A program made the translations under genes and the position numbers. From a bacterium (GTDB taxonomy: Bacteria; CG03), in the NCBI GenBank assembly GCA_013791675.1, contig VMTI01000114.1, positions 1 through 35,621 of the forward strand: a stretch of 35,621 nucleotides of DNA, given 5' to 3'. The notes beneath the pieces are model-generated. The model saw only the letters and a program-made list of their open reading frames with translations. It did not search any database and was not told the origin of the DNA. This document shows positions 26,779 to 33,463 of the stretch, piece by piece (position 1 is the stretch's first letter; the number at the start of each line of letters is the position of its first letter).

Positions 26779-26946
26779 GCAAGGACTTTCAAGCCCAAGT
26801 TGTGATAATGTTGATTATGTAAACTTTTAGAGACCGGAGAGCCCACGAAAATGCCGACAGGGCAAGGACTTTCAAGGGCAAATACTACTTAATACCCCTT
26901 AATACCCTTTCACGAAGGGTGCACGAACAGGGAAAAGTTTACATAA
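26779..26946. repeat. Repeat cluster: operator array or origin candidate
   Basis: Within 168 bases lie four kinds of repeat. A 15-base direct repeat GCAAGGACTTTCAAG occurs at 26779-26793 and 26862-26876. A 14-base inverted pair comprises TTATGTAAACTTTT (26815-26828) and AAAAGTTTACATAA (26933-26946). A tandem repeat of CTTAATACCC covers 26888-26897 and 26898-26907. A hairpin ACCCTT/AAGGGT (26904-26909 with 26915-26920) overlaps the tandem. No gene crosses the cluster convincingly. Such packing is usual for regulator-binding sites or replication origins. Confidence 0.65.
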
Positions 26947-27127
26947 CATATTTTACTTTCCGAAGGACAGAGCCAAAAAAGAGGGCAAATCGTACCCCAA
27001 CGAACTCCCCGAAGCAGCGGCCGGCGCACCGAAGGGAAAAAGAAAGGCGAGCGAAAGCCGAAAGGCGGGAGCCGGGCGGGAGCCAGCAGTAAACAGCGAG
27101 AACAATAGAGATAGAATAAATAAAGAG

Positions 27128-27196
27128 ACAACAACAACAACAAAGAGAAAGAACAGAACAAAGAGAACAGAACAGAACAGAACTAAGAACAGAACA
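27128..27196. repeat. A/G-rich simple repeats (ACA and AGAAC units)
   Basis: A run of ACA triplets (27128-27141) is followed by repeated AGAAC/AGAACA units (about 27147-27196), within roughly 400 bases of almost pyrimidine-free sequence. On the other strand this produces long open frames rich in Phe, Leu, Ser and Cys that are composition artefacts. Confidence 0.6.
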
Positions 27197-27374
27197 ACGC
27201 ACGCACGCGAAACAAGACGCGCGAAAGACAAGGGGGGCAAGGCTCGGGACAAAGGCTCGAACAAACCCGACTGGACAAGAGGGCAAAAGCAACACATAAT
27301 ACAACAGCAGCGGACGACAGGACGCCGGAAAGAACGAAGCCGAGCGGACAGAAGCGGACGAAAGAGAGGACAAA

Positions 27375-28445
27375 ATGGAAGACAGAAGCGGAACAAAGAC
27401 AAAAAGCGAAATCAAATGGCTGGAAGAAGCGAAACACAACCGCTACCTAAGCCTGGCGGGAGAAGGGAGACTGCACACGCTGAAGTGGAACGAGGCACGG
27501 AAGGAAGGAGACCGCCGGAAGGCGGAAAGCGAGGAAGAAATGATAAACCACGAAACAGACAAAGCGGCGGCGCGCAACACCATCAAAGTCGGCGACACCG
27601 TAACCGTAGACCCACAGCTGACCACAGACCCCTACAACCGCAGAGGACAGAGCGGAACGGTAACGCAACTGATGGGCGACAAGGCCACGGTCACCTACGA
27701 GAAACCGCACGAGGCCTGCAACGGATACCGCACCAGGGCAGGCTACTACCACACAGACGCCCTGATAAAGCAGGAGCCGGAAGACGAAGGACTGCCGACA
27801 CCGGAGCAGGACGCGCAAATCGCCAAAGAGCGGAAAGCATACGAAGACACGGAGCGCGAGCCGGAGAGAACCAGAAAAGAACATCTCATCCACCAGTACA
27901 ACCACGGCGCAATCACGACAGCGGAGCAGAAGGAGCTGGACGCACTGGAAGCGAGGGAAAGAATGGACAAGAATTTCAAAGAGCCGGAGGACACGTTCAA
28001 CGGCAGGCTGAACAAACACGCAAAACCGAGCGACACACAGACAGAGCGGGTAAAAGCAGCCTACGAAACAGGGCTGGAACACGGCAGGGAAATCGCGGAG
28101 GAGGAAGCGGAAGAACAGCGCGACAACGCCACGATAGCCGGATACGAACAGGGCTACGAGGCAGGGCGCAAAAGAAGCGCGATCCGCGGAAACAAAGCGG
28201 AAGACGGAGCGGAGCAAGAAGCAGACGGCCTGATAGGAAAGGGAATCACCATCACCGGCCTGGACGAGCTGGGCTGGTGCGAAATCTGGTGGGCAATAGA
28301 CGCGGCCGTAATCAGCAGACTGGGCACAATGAAGACAGCAACGCACCAGGACGAAGTGGACTGGGCGACAAACGCCGTGAAGCAACTGCAGAACGCCAAA
28401 AAGCAGATAGGGAAAATAGCACATCCGATAGGGGCAGAGGACTAA
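27375..28445 (+). CDS. Hypothetical charged protein with a KOW/SH3-like segment
   Basis: 356 residues, first gene of the presumed early region, with GAGAGGAC upstream. Residues 70-110 (IKVGDTVTVDP...GQSGTVTQLMGDKATVTY) look like a small SH3-like or KOW-like barrel as found in RNA- or ribosome-binding proteins. The rest is highly charged and helical, including two similar segments (AAYETGLEHGREIAEEE and AGYEQGYEAGRKRS) and a C-terminal helix. No enzyme motif is seen. Its base composition is A/G-rich like the gap before it, so a frame on the opposite strand stays open by chance. A hammerhead ribozyme begins three bases after its stop. Confidence 0.6.
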   Translation: MEDRSGTKTKSEIKWLEEAKHNRYLSLAGEGRLHTLKWNEARKEGDRRKAESEEEMINHETDKAAARNTIKVGDTVTVDPQLTTDPYNRRGQSGTVTQLMGDKATVTYEKPHEACNGYRTRAGYYHTDALIKQEPEDEGLPTPEQDAQIAKERKAYEDTEREPERTRKEHLIHQYNHGAITTAEQKELDALEARERMDKNFKEPEDTFNGRLNKHAKPSDTQTERVKAAYETGLEHGREIAEEEAEEQRDNATIAGYEQGYEAGRKRSAIRGNKAEDGAEQEADGLIGKGITITGLDELGWCEIWWAIDAAVISRLGTMKTATHQDEVDWATNAVKQLQNAKKQIGKIAHPIGAED

Positions 28446-28447
28446 AC

Positions 28448-28506
28448 GCCGAAACCCGGGACAGCAACCGGGTCCGCGGGAAACGGTCAATCCGCGCTGA
28501 TGAGGC
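28448..28506 (+). ncRNA. Type II hammerhead ribozyme
   Basis: All core bases are present in the right cyclic order. Stem II 3' strand is GCC (28448-28450), then G12-A13-A14 (28451-28453). Stem III is ACCCGG (28454-28459) with CCGGGT (28468-28473), giving the A15.1-U16.1 pair. The cleavage nucleotide C17 is 28474, in a GUC triplet. Stem I is CGCGG (28475-28479) with CCGCG (28492-28496). CUGAUGA follows at 28497-28503, then stem II 5' strand GGC (28504-28506). The open helix is stem II, so it is type II, the kind found mainly in prokaryotic and phage sequences. Self-cleavage would fall between 28474 and 28475, separating the upstream gene's mRNA from the next one. Confidence 0.9.
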
Positions 28507-28517
28507 AGACCACAATA

Positions 28518-28532
28518 CCGGCAGCAGGCCGG
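28518..28532 (+). other. GC-rich hairpin between ribozyme and ribosome site
   Basis: CCGGC and GCCGG form a 5-bp stem with loop AGCAG. It lies 11 bases after the hammerhead and just before AAAGAGAGG, the ribosome site of the next gene. After ribozyme cleavage it would lie near the new 5' end and could protect it. Confidence 0.55.
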
Positions 28533-28546
28533 AAAGAGAGGAAAAG

Positions 28547-28783
28547 ATGAACGCGATCGACGCAAAGACAAAAAAGAAAAGCCGCCCATTCGTGCTGTGG
28601 GCAGACTGGAGAGATGCCAGCTCGCTGATGAGAACCCTGTGCCGGCTGACAAACAAGAGACCCCGGTGCTACAGATACATAAACACCGGAGCAGACGACA
28701 TCGCCGTGATAGTAAGCGACACCCGGCTAACAGAGAAAGAAGCGGACGCCGCATACTCGGCATGGATAAACGGGAAAGGCTAA
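28547..28783 (+). CDS. Hypothetical small basic protein (78 aa)
   Basis: The ATG at 28547 follows GAGAGGAAAAG and is the first good start after the ribozyme. The frame stays open for more than 1 kb upstream, but that part is only an Arg/Gly-rich shadow of the previous gene. The protein has a basic N-terminus, PFVLWADWRDASSLMRTLCR in the centre, and an alpha-beta C-terminus (DIAVIVSDTRLTEKEADAAY). It is not recognised as a known family. Its translation probably depends on the RNA 5' end made by the hammerhead. Confidence 0.6.
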   Translation: MNAIDAKTKKKSRPFVLWADWRDASSLMRTLCRLTNKRPRCYRYINTGADDIAVIVSDTRLTEKEADAAYSAWINGKG

Positions 28784-28790
28784 ACGAACC

Positions 28791-28803
28791 GCCGGACACC
28801 GGC
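28791..28803 (+). other. Short GC-rich hairpin before a ribosome site
   Basis: GCCGG and CCGGC with loop ACA lie directly before AGAGGAGAGGG, the ribosome site of the next gene. The local ACCGGCAG matches the hairpin region in front of the preceding gene. Confidence 0.45.
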
Positions 28804-28818
28804 AGAGGAGAGGGTAAA

Positions 28819-29139
28819 ATGACACACAAACTAATCATAATCAGCCTGCACGACGCACAAGCGGAATGCACCTGCGGACACTGGCGAATGATAGGAACAG
28901 GGGAGCGGAGCAAGAAAGAGATACGAGCGGAATACAGAAAGCACAAAAAAGGAGAAAGCACAATGGAAACAAACAAGACCGAAGTTTTCAAATCAGCAGT
29001 AGGCGACAGAAAGGGATGGGCATTTTCAGTAGGCAGGAACTTTGTATCGGCGCTCTACAAGACACAAAAGGAGGCCAAGCAAAAACTGAAAGCCTACTTG
29101 GGAACAGGCAAGTTTGACTGGTACGGGACTGCGGAATAA
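28819..29139 (+). CDS. Small two-part phage protein (106 aa), possible internal start
   Basis: The ATG follows GGAGAGGG. Residues 1-48 (HKLIIISLHDAQAECTCGHW) have a Cys17-x-Cys19-x-His21 motif of a kind common in tiny phage proteins. Residues 49-106 (METNKTEVFKSAVGDRKGW) resemble a separate small domain with strand-helix character. An internal ATG at 28963 has GGAGAAAG in front, so the second half may also be made alone. It looks like an in-frame fusion of two small phage proteins. No function is known. Confidence 0.6.
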   Translation: MTHKLIIISLHDAQAECTCGHWRMIGTGERSKKEIRAEYRKHKKGESTMETNKTEVFKSAVGDRKGWAFSVGRNFVSALYKTQKEAKQKLKAYLGTGKFDWYGTAE

Positions 29140-29155
29140 AAAGGAGGAAAGCAAA

Positions 29156-29404
29156 ATGAAGCAATGGAAAATCAACGTGTTCAAGGACTGCATCGTGGAA
29201 ACGGACGGAGAGAAAACGCGGATAGTATGCGAGCGCCCTAATTACAGAGGGTCGGAGGAAAACTTCGAGAAGGACGGAGCGCTCATCGCGGCCGCGCCGG
29301 AACTGCTTGATGCGTGTAAAATGGCAGTAAAAAAACACGGCGAATTTGATTATCTTATGAAGGCAATCGCAAAAACGGAAGGGGGCGAGGATGATTATCA
29401 TTAA
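29156..29404 (+). CDS. Small phage hypothetical protein (82 aa)
   Basis: AAGGAGG before the ATG at 29156 fixes the start; the frame is open further upstream without a good site. The motif DGALIAAAPELLDACKMAVKKH is common in small early phage proteins of unknown function. The N-terminal half is beta-rich (WKINVFKDCIVETDG). It overlaps the next small gene by 14 bases. A role cannot be inferred from sequence. Confidence 0.7.
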   Translation: MKQWKINVFKDCIVETDGEKTRIVCERPNYRGSEENFEKDGALIAAAPELLDACKMAVKKHGEFDYLMKAIAKTEGGEDDYH

Positions 29405-29570
29405 AATTGAAACAGAGAACGCAGCATTTGAAGCGCCGGACAAAGACCACGAGGCCGCGCGGATATTGCGGAAGCTCGCGGACAGGTTAGACCGTCACGA
29501 TTGGCCTGTATCGCTTTATGATATAAACGGGAACAATGTTGGAACAGTGGAGGAAAAAGAATATGAATAA
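29391..29570 (+). CDS. Small phage hypothetical protein (59 aa)
   Basis: It starts at an ATG preceded by GGGGGCGAGG and overlaps the 82-residue gene by 14 bases. The sequence (FEAPDKDHEAARILRKLADRL, then VSLYDINGNNVGTV) matches a known style of tiny phage protein, with a helix around EAARIL and a final strand pair DxNGNxVG. The next gene begins inside its last codons. Function is unknown. Confidence 0.7.
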   Translation: MIIIKIETENAAFEAPDKDHEAARILRKLADRLDRHDWPVSLYDINGNNVGTVEEKEYE

Positions 29571-29904
29571 TGAACTCAAATGCACAGACGAAATAGTCAA
29601 CGGAAGGCAGGCGCTGAAGCGGCATGACGGCCTGGTGGTATTCCCGGACGCTAACGACCCGGAATTGGACGCAATCCGCAAGAGCGCGCCAAAGAAGGCA
29701 GTCATACAAGCCGTGGCGATCCGCAGGGCACAACAGATAGCGCATAACTACGCGGAGAAATACGCGCCGGAACTCCTGCCGTATTTCAAGATAACCCCGC
29801 TGATAAACAACCGGCGCATGCGGAGATATTTGACAAGCGGAGCGCGATTGAAGCGCGAAAAACTGGACAAACGGGAAAATCTAACACATAATAGGGTGCA
29901 ATGA
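29563..29904 (+). CDS. Hypothetical early protein (113 aa)
   Basis: The start at 29563 is chosen because GGAGGAAAAA lies upstream; an earlier in-frame ATG at 29536 would overlap the previous gene more and has a poorer site. The protein is helical and basic, with RAQQIAHNYAEKYAPELLPYF in the middle and a Lys/Arg-rich C-terminus (RMRRYLTSGARLKREKLDKR). This could bind nucleic acid. No family is recognised. Confidence 0.6.
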   Translation: MNNELKCTDEIVNGRQALKRHDGLVVFPDANDPELDAIRKSAPKKAVIQAVAIRRAQQIAHNYAEKYAPELLPYFKITPLINNRRMRRYLTSGARLKREKLDKRENLTHNRVQ

Positions 29905-30044
29905 AACAAATTGATAGCAGCGGACATCGGAAAGCAACAACCGGCAACGAACAAATTTTAACGTCCGGCTCGACCCAACGGAGGACATCATCACGTCCGC
30001 TGCACCCGCGGGCGGCCGGACTAAAAAAGGACAAAATACAATGA
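29901..30044 (+). CDS. Possible small basic protein overlapping a structured RNA
   Basis: A 47-codon frame begins in an ATGA overlap with the preceding gene and ends in an ATGA overlap with the next one. The product (ending RPLHPRAAGLKKDKIQ) is basic and of low complexity. Its second half is the translation of the structured element at 29963-30021. The ribosome site is weak. Either it is a coupled leader that carries ribosomes across the structure, or the frame is fortuitous. Confidence 0.35.
   Translation: MKQIDSSGHRKATTGNEQILTSGSTQRRTSSRPLHPRAAGLKKDKIQ
29963..30021 (+). ncRNA. Structured RNA element ahead of a ribosome site
   Basis: GTCCGGC (29963-29969) pairs with GCCGGAC (30015-30021), 7 bp like a tRNA acceptor stem. 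Inside, GGAC/GTCC (29983-29986 with 29995-29998) makes a hairpin, and CCCGCGGG (30005-30012) is self-complementary. The closing stem is followed by TAAAAAAGGA, the ribosome site of the next gene. The two tRNA-like elements further right have the same arrangement. It lacks recognisable D or T arms. Confidence 0.4.
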
Positions 30045-30313
30045 AAGAAGAAAAGCCGATACAGGAAAAAATAGTTTACGACATCATGTCCATAATCTGC
30101 CCCGCGCGAACAGAGCTGATAAAGATAGCGGCCATGAGGCGCGGCGTATCATGCGCGGACAGACACATGAGGTTTCTGTCAGACCGGGGAATCGTAATAA
30201 ACGTTAAAAAAGCGAAGAGCGACGACAGCACGGACACATGGGAAGTTGTCGCGCCGTACACGCCCAAGAAGATCGGCCCGAAATATCAGGCGGACTTGGG
30301 ATTGGTATTATAA
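30041..30313 (+). CDS. Small winged-helix-like protein (tentative)
   Basis: 90 residues. The central pattern RTELIKIAAMRRGVSCADRHMRFLSDRGIVINVKK reads as helix-turn-helix followed by a strand, as in small winged-helix DNA binders. The C-terminus holds another strand (DTWEVVAPY). It may be an early regulator. AAAAAAGGA eight bases upstream is the ribosome site, directly after the structured element. No specific family is certain. Confidence 0.5.
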   Translation: MKEEKPIQEKIVYDIMSIICPARTELIKIAAMRRGVSCADRHMRFLSDRGIVINVKKAKSDDSTDTWEVVAPYTPKKIGPKYQADLGLVL

Positions 30314-30324
30314 GGAGCGCCAAA

Positions 30325-30525
30325 ATGACCAAACCGATAACCCACTGCGGAGAAATAGCAGACGCAATCAAGAAGATATTCCCGGACATCGTAGAATTCC
30401 ACCAGCTTCGGGAGAGCATACTCATGCGGATAAAGCACAGCGACGGCAAGAAATACACGATAACGATACACCCGGAGCAGAGGATAAGCGCAGCAACCAA
30501 AAAGGAAAGAGGGGTAAATGAATAA
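30325..30525 (+). CDS. Hypothetical small early protein (66 aa)
   Basis: The ATG at 30325 has AAGGAGCG in front; the longer frame upstream is a shadow of the preceding gene. The sequence has a helix (EIADAIKKIFPDI) and strands (SILMRIKHS, KYTITIHP), consistent with a compact alpha-beta protein. The end overlaps the nuclease gene by 8 bases, so the two are likely coupled. It may assist the nuclease, but that is only inferred from the neighbourhood. Confidence 0.6.
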   Translation: MTKPITHCGEIADAIKKIFPDIVEFHQLRESILMRIKHSDGKKYTITIHPEQRISAATKKERGVNE

Positions 30526-31336
30526 GCTTTCAACGGAACTCGATAAGCGCTCCCTCGGCATGAGTGGCATAAATATGCTCTTTAAGTGCGGCGAGCAATT
30601 CCGTCGCCGTTACATTATGAACGAAATCGTCCCGCCCGGCATAGCCCTCATTATAGGAAGCAGCACCCACAAAAGCATAGAAGTCGACCTCACCGAAAAG
30701 AAAGACACAGGCAAGCTGGCACCCGGCGACCTGCTGGCAGAAATAGCGTCCGAGCAGATAAAAGGCGCATGGGATAAGGGCGTGATATTGAACGATGACG
30801 AAAAGCTGGCCGGCAAGCGGGCAACACGAAACGACGCCATAAACACAGCCATAGCCATGTCAAACCTTCATCACGAAATCGTGGCCCCAACCATAGAGCC
30901 AATAAACTTAGAGGACTATTTCAGCTTCGACATCAGCGGAACGAACTGGAAGCTGGCGGGCACATCCGACATCGAGGAAAAGGTGGCAGGCGGTATCGGA
31001 CTGCGGGACACGAAGACAGCAGGGAAATCCCCGGGGAAGACAGACGCGGACGACAGCCGGCAGCTCACAATGTATTCGCTCAAAGTATTAAAGCAAACGG
31101 GATCCCTGCCGAAGCACATACAGCAGGATTACCTCATCAAAAACAAAACACCGAAATATGTTTCACAGGAAACAGAGCGCACAGCGGGCGACATCAAAAC
31201 CCTGCTGGTATGCGTGGCGCAGGCGATAAAAGTGATAGAATCAGGGATATTCACGCCATGCAGCACATCAGCATGGTGGTGTGCCCCGGCATATTGCGGA
31301 TACTTTGGCACGTGTAAATATAGGAGGAGAGGATAA
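30518..31336 (+). CDS. Cas4/RecB-like PD-(D/E)XK exonuclease
   Basis: 272 residues. The nuclease core is visible: GSSTHKSIE (His51, Glu55), LAGTSDIEE (Asp151), LRDTKT (Asp164-x-Lys166) and SRQLTMYSL (Gln182, Tyr186). Cys24 near the start, with Cys248, 255, 260 and 266 near the end, is the arrangement that holds a 4Fe-4S cluster in Cas4/AddB-like enzymes. These resect double-stranded DNA ends. A RecT annealase is encoded 2 kb downstream, so the pair would form a phage recombination system. The gene overlaps its upstream neighbour by 8 bases, and its last base is the first base of the next ATG. Confidence 0.82.
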   Translation: MNKLSTELDKRSLGMSGINMLFKCGEQFRRRYIMNEIVPPGIALIIGSSTHKSIEVDLTEKKDTGKLAPGDLLAEIASEQIKGAWDKGVILNDDEKLAGKRATRNDAINTAIAMSNLHHEIVAPTIEPINLEDYFSFDISGTNWKLAGTSDIEEKVAGGIGLRDTKTAGKSPGKTDADDSRQLTMYSLKVLKQTGSLPKHIQQDYLIKNKTPKYVSQETERTAGDIKTLLVCVAQAIKVIESGIFTPCSTSAWWCAPAYCGYFGTCKYRRRG

Positions 31337-31677
31337 TGGTAACAATAAAAACAACGCCGAAAATAGGAAAAGAAATGCTTGCACTTTCAGATAAGTTTAG
31401 AAAAAATAGGGCACGGTTGATGAATGCCGAATACACAAGAATAACTAAAGAAGTTTGGGAAGATTGGTCTGTTTCATATAACCATATAGGCAGAAGAATA
31501 AGCTCCCTGAAAGGATTACAGCGGGCAGTAGAACAACGCCGAGCCGTGGTCGTTCCGAAGTGGAGCGGATTTAGAAAGCCAAACCCGGCGGCATGGATGA
31601 TAAACCTAAACGGTGCGATATTGGTGAGATTGTTCGACAGCGGAATGTATATTTACAGGACTATAAAATGGGAATAA
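31336..31677 (+). CDS. Hypothetical protein (113 aa)
   Basis: The gene begins on the last base of the nuclease stop, with AGGAGGAGAGG upstream. The N-terminus is helical and basic (GKEMLALSDKFRKNRARLMN). The centre reads YNHIGRRISSLKGLQRAVEQRR and the C-terminus is beta-rich (AAWMINLNGAILVRLFDSG). No catalytic motif is seen. Its position in a DNA-processing gene run suggests a helper for recombination, without direct evidence. Confidence 0.6.
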   Translation: MVTIKTTPKIGKEMLALSDKFRKNRARLMNAEYTRITKEVWEDWSVSYNHIGRRISSLKGLQRAVEQRRAVVVPKWSGFRKPNPAAWMINLNGAILVRLFDSGMYIYRTIKWE

Positions 31678-31889
31678 TTAAAAACTACCTCGCCCGCCGG
31701 AAAGCGAAAAAGCTCAAAGCAGAGCAGGTGGCGAAATTTGAGGCAGATTTTATCGCGCACATCATAGCCGAGCGAAAGCTGATACTGTCGAAGCAAAGCG
31801 AATTCAGCGCAATGGACAGACAGCTTGTGCTCGACACTTATGATAGGCTGAAGCTGAAGGGTAAAGTAAAGGAGGAAAAAGGGCAATGA
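31668..31889 (+). CDS. Small helical basic protein (73 aa)
   Basis: It starts 10 bases inside the previous gene and ends with ATGA on the next. The start at 31668 is preferred over a longer frame that shadows its neighbour. The whole protein is helical with a very basic N-terminus (NYLARRKAKKLKAEQVAKFE). It has no recognised family. Coupling to both neighbours shows it is part of the same operon. Confidence 0.55.
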   Translation: MGIIKNYLARRKAKKLKAEQVAKFEADFIAHIIAERKLILSKQSEFSAMDRQLVLDTYDRLKLKGKVKEEKGQ

Positions 31890-32239
31890 AAAAGACAAAA
31901 GATGATTTGGTGAGAGAGAAGGAGGCGGACAGGGCAGAAATTGTCCAATTGAAAGAGATGATCCTTACCACAGCCGAAAGGGATTTGAGGTTTCGCAAAG
32001 AATTCTCAAAGGTGTTGGACGGCTATATGGAAAGAGTAGAATATGGAATGATGTCCACCCGAATCCCCGAACCGCTCAACTGGGAAGGCATATTTTTCAG
32101 GGTTGGTGAACTTCACTCCGACGCAGGCAAGAACAAGCTCATCAAAACCAACAATGCGTTGCGCGAGAAGCTGGCGGAAGCAGAAAGAGAACTGGATGAG
32201 ATAAACAGGAACAGAACACAGGAGGTAATCAGAAGATGA
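31886..32239 (+). CDS. Coiled-coil hypothetical protein (117 aa)
   Basis: Two charged helices (residues 1-45, and 85-115 with ALREKLAEAERELDEINRNR) flank a less regular middle (STRIPEPLNWEGIFFRVGEL). The pattern suggests an oligomer. It is joined by ATGA overlaps to genes on both sides, including the SSB-like gene that follows, and so may act in the same DNA metabolism. No family is recognised. Confidence 0.6.
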   Translation: MKKTKDDLVREKEADRAEIVQLKEMILTTAERDLRFRKEFSKVLDGYMERVEYGMMSTRIPEPLNWEGIFFRVGELHSDAGKNKLIKTNNALREKLAEAERELDEINRNRTQEVIRR

Positions 32240-32652
32240 GCAGAGAAACGACTGACACAAGGGGTTCGAATTATCTCGAACCAGGAATTCACGTAAAGCT
32301 GACCATTGACCACGTGGAGAAAGGGCACACGACGGGGAATCATCCGTATTACACTTTCTACTTCGACACACCCACGGGTGGCAAATGGAACAAAAGGTTT
32401 ATGGTGTGGCTGTGCCCGCCTATCCTTAAGGCGCTCGGGTGCAAGGAGACAAAGCCCGGAGTATTTGACTGGGACACAGACGAAGTGGAAGGAAGGGCAA
32501 TCGAGGCTGATAGCGTGATTGAAACAGTAAAAGGCAAGGAATACACGACAATCATCAACATCGAGCCCGCGACAGCCGACAGAGAAGCCGGAGATGATGA
32601 CGAATTCGGCGCGGGCCCAGCTGATCCGCCGGAATTTGACACGCCCGTATAG
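32236..32652 (+). CDS. SSB-like protein (DUF669-type, tentative)
   Basis: 138 residues. Beta-rich body with EPGIHVKLTIDHVEKG, HPYYTFYFDTPTGGKWNKRF and IVEGR-like strands (VEGRAIEADSVI). The order resembles phage DUF669 and similar OB-type proteins that bind single-stranded DNA. The tail is acidic (DDDEFGAGPADPPEF), as in SSB proteins, where the acidic end recruits partners. It sits between the nuclease and RecT, where single-strand handling is needed. Family membership is by pattern only. Confidence 0.5.
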   Translation: MSRETTDTRGSNYLEPGIHVKLTIDHVEKGHTTGNHPYYTFYFDTPTGGKWNKRFMVWLCPPILKALGCKETKPGVFDWDTDEVEGRAIEADSVIETVKGKEYTTIINIEPATADREAGDDDEFGAGPADPPEFDTPV

Positions 32653-32670
32653 GGCAAAGGAGAAGAAAAA

Positions 32671-33087
32671 ATGATGTTCGTAACTGAAAGGAAACTGAGG
32701 AAAGTAATCGAGGAGACGCTCGGCGTCGAGGGCAGTGGCGAGAAGAAAGTTCTTGGGCTGAAGAAAGAAATCGATGAGAGGGAAAAGCAGATCACATCAC
32801 TGAAAAAAGACATCGGCGAACTGGAGCTTAAGAAAGGGCTCGAGGAAAAGGAAATCAAGCACCTCGTCAAAATGAGAGAGGAACAGCAGAACATTGAGGC
32901 GACGAAGAAGGAACTTGAAATGCAGAGGAAGTATCAGGAAAAAGAAATGGCCATGCAGACAAGGTTTCATAACGACACCATCTCTCTGCTGAAAGAGGGG
33001 CACGATAAGTTGCAGGAGGTCTACGGCAAAATCATGGAGAGATTGCCCAACGTCAACATGCACATTAAGAGGAACGAAGAGGTATGA
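32671..33087 (+). CDS. Long coiled-coil protein (138 aa)
   Basis: Nearly all residues from 35 to 120 are heptad-rich and charged (KEIDEREKQITSLKKDIGEL, then EEKEIKHLVKMREEQQNIEA). The end is less charged. It could form a rod-like dimer, for example a structural or scaffold partner for the recombination proteins around it. AAAGGAGAAG is a clear ribosome site, and ATGA couples it to the next gene. No enzymatic feature is seen. Confidence 0.65.
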   Translation: MMFVTERKLRKVIEETLGVEGSGEKKVLGLKKEIDEREKQITSLKKDIGELELKKGLEEKEIKHLVKMREEQQNIEATKKELEMQRKYQEKEMAMQTRFHNDTISLLKEGHDKLQEVYGKIMERLPNVNMHIKRNEEV

Positions 33088-33431
33088 GAGATATATTCCC
33101 CGGCGTGCTCGGACAGGCTGGACTCAATGTCTGGAAGAATCCGCTCACAAGAATGATGGAATTGGAAATCCCGGGGAGAAGGGTAGCTGTGTCCGAGACC
33201 GACCTGCACCGTTACAGCATGCAGGGAGCATGGGCAGAACAGGCAGTGGCGCTACCACCGTCGTTTGATGGTGCGTACAGTCAAGAGATATTGTCACGAA
33301 TGATGATGGAGATGACCGGTGTGCCGAGCGATTATGTCGGACGGAGTAAAAGCGTAGAGCCTATAAATACGCTCGAAAAACTGCGGAGAGATTTTGAAAA
33401 CTGGTGCGGAAATGTATTGAACGAAGAATGA
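33084..33431 (+). CDS. Hypothetical protein (115 aa)
   Basis: Short strands in the N-terminal half (TRMMELEIPGRRVAVSE) are followed by a helical C-terminus (SQEILSRMMMEMTGV, TLEKLRRDFENWCGNVL). It is coupled to the coiled-coil gene by ATGA and ends 3 bases before a hairpin that precedes recT. No known family is recognised. Confidence 0.6.
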   Translation: MRDIFPGVLGQAGLNVWKNPLTRMMELEIPGRRVAVSETDLHRYSMQGAWAEQAVALPPSFDGAYSQEILSRMMMEMTGVPSDYVGRSKSVEPINTLEKLRRDFENWCGNVLNEE

Positions 33432-33433
33432 AA

Positions 33434-33448
33434 TCCCCGAAATGGGGA
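33434..33448 (+). other. Hairpin directly before the recT ribosome site
   Basis: TCCCC and GGGGA form a 5-bp stem around GAAAT; AAAGGAG follows at once. It could shield the 5' side of the ribosome site or mark mRNA processing. Confidence 0.5.
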
Positions 33449-33463
33449 AAGGAGTAAAGTAAA

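Larger units (their letters stand above)
26134..27374. other. Long non-coding control region between late and early genes
   Basis: No reading frame here has convincing protein character. The left part is C-rich on this strand, with runs of six or more C near 26180-26195 and 26514-26530. A foldable RNA candidate occupies 26458-26516. A cluster of direct and inverted repeats covers 26779-26946. From about 26950 to the first early gene, the strand is extremely rich in A and G with simple repeats. There is no clear intrinsic terminator or consensus promoter. The place, at the border of lysis and early genes, suits an early promoter region or replication origin. Confidence 0.6.

Noticed and set aside
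26534..26830. 98-codon plus-strand frame in the long gap
   Set aside because: Low complexity (His, Gln, Arg, Gly, Thr), no ribosome site, and it overlaps the repeat cluster.
26939..27439. Minus-strand frames of 149-166 codons in the purine-rich gap
   Set aside because: Low-complexity Phe/Leu/Ser/Cys sequence explained by composition.
27416..28546. Plus-strand frame overlapping the 356-residue gene
   Set aside because: It is an Arg/Gly-rich shadow without a ribosome site. Only its last part, from the ATG at 28547, has normal protein character.
27447..28991. 514-codon open frame on the minus strand across the first early genes
   Set aside because: It is rich in Cys, Leu, Phe, Ser and Arg, as expected from reading the complement of A/G-rich coding sequence. 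It crosses the hammerhead and several ribosome sites and has no protein motif.
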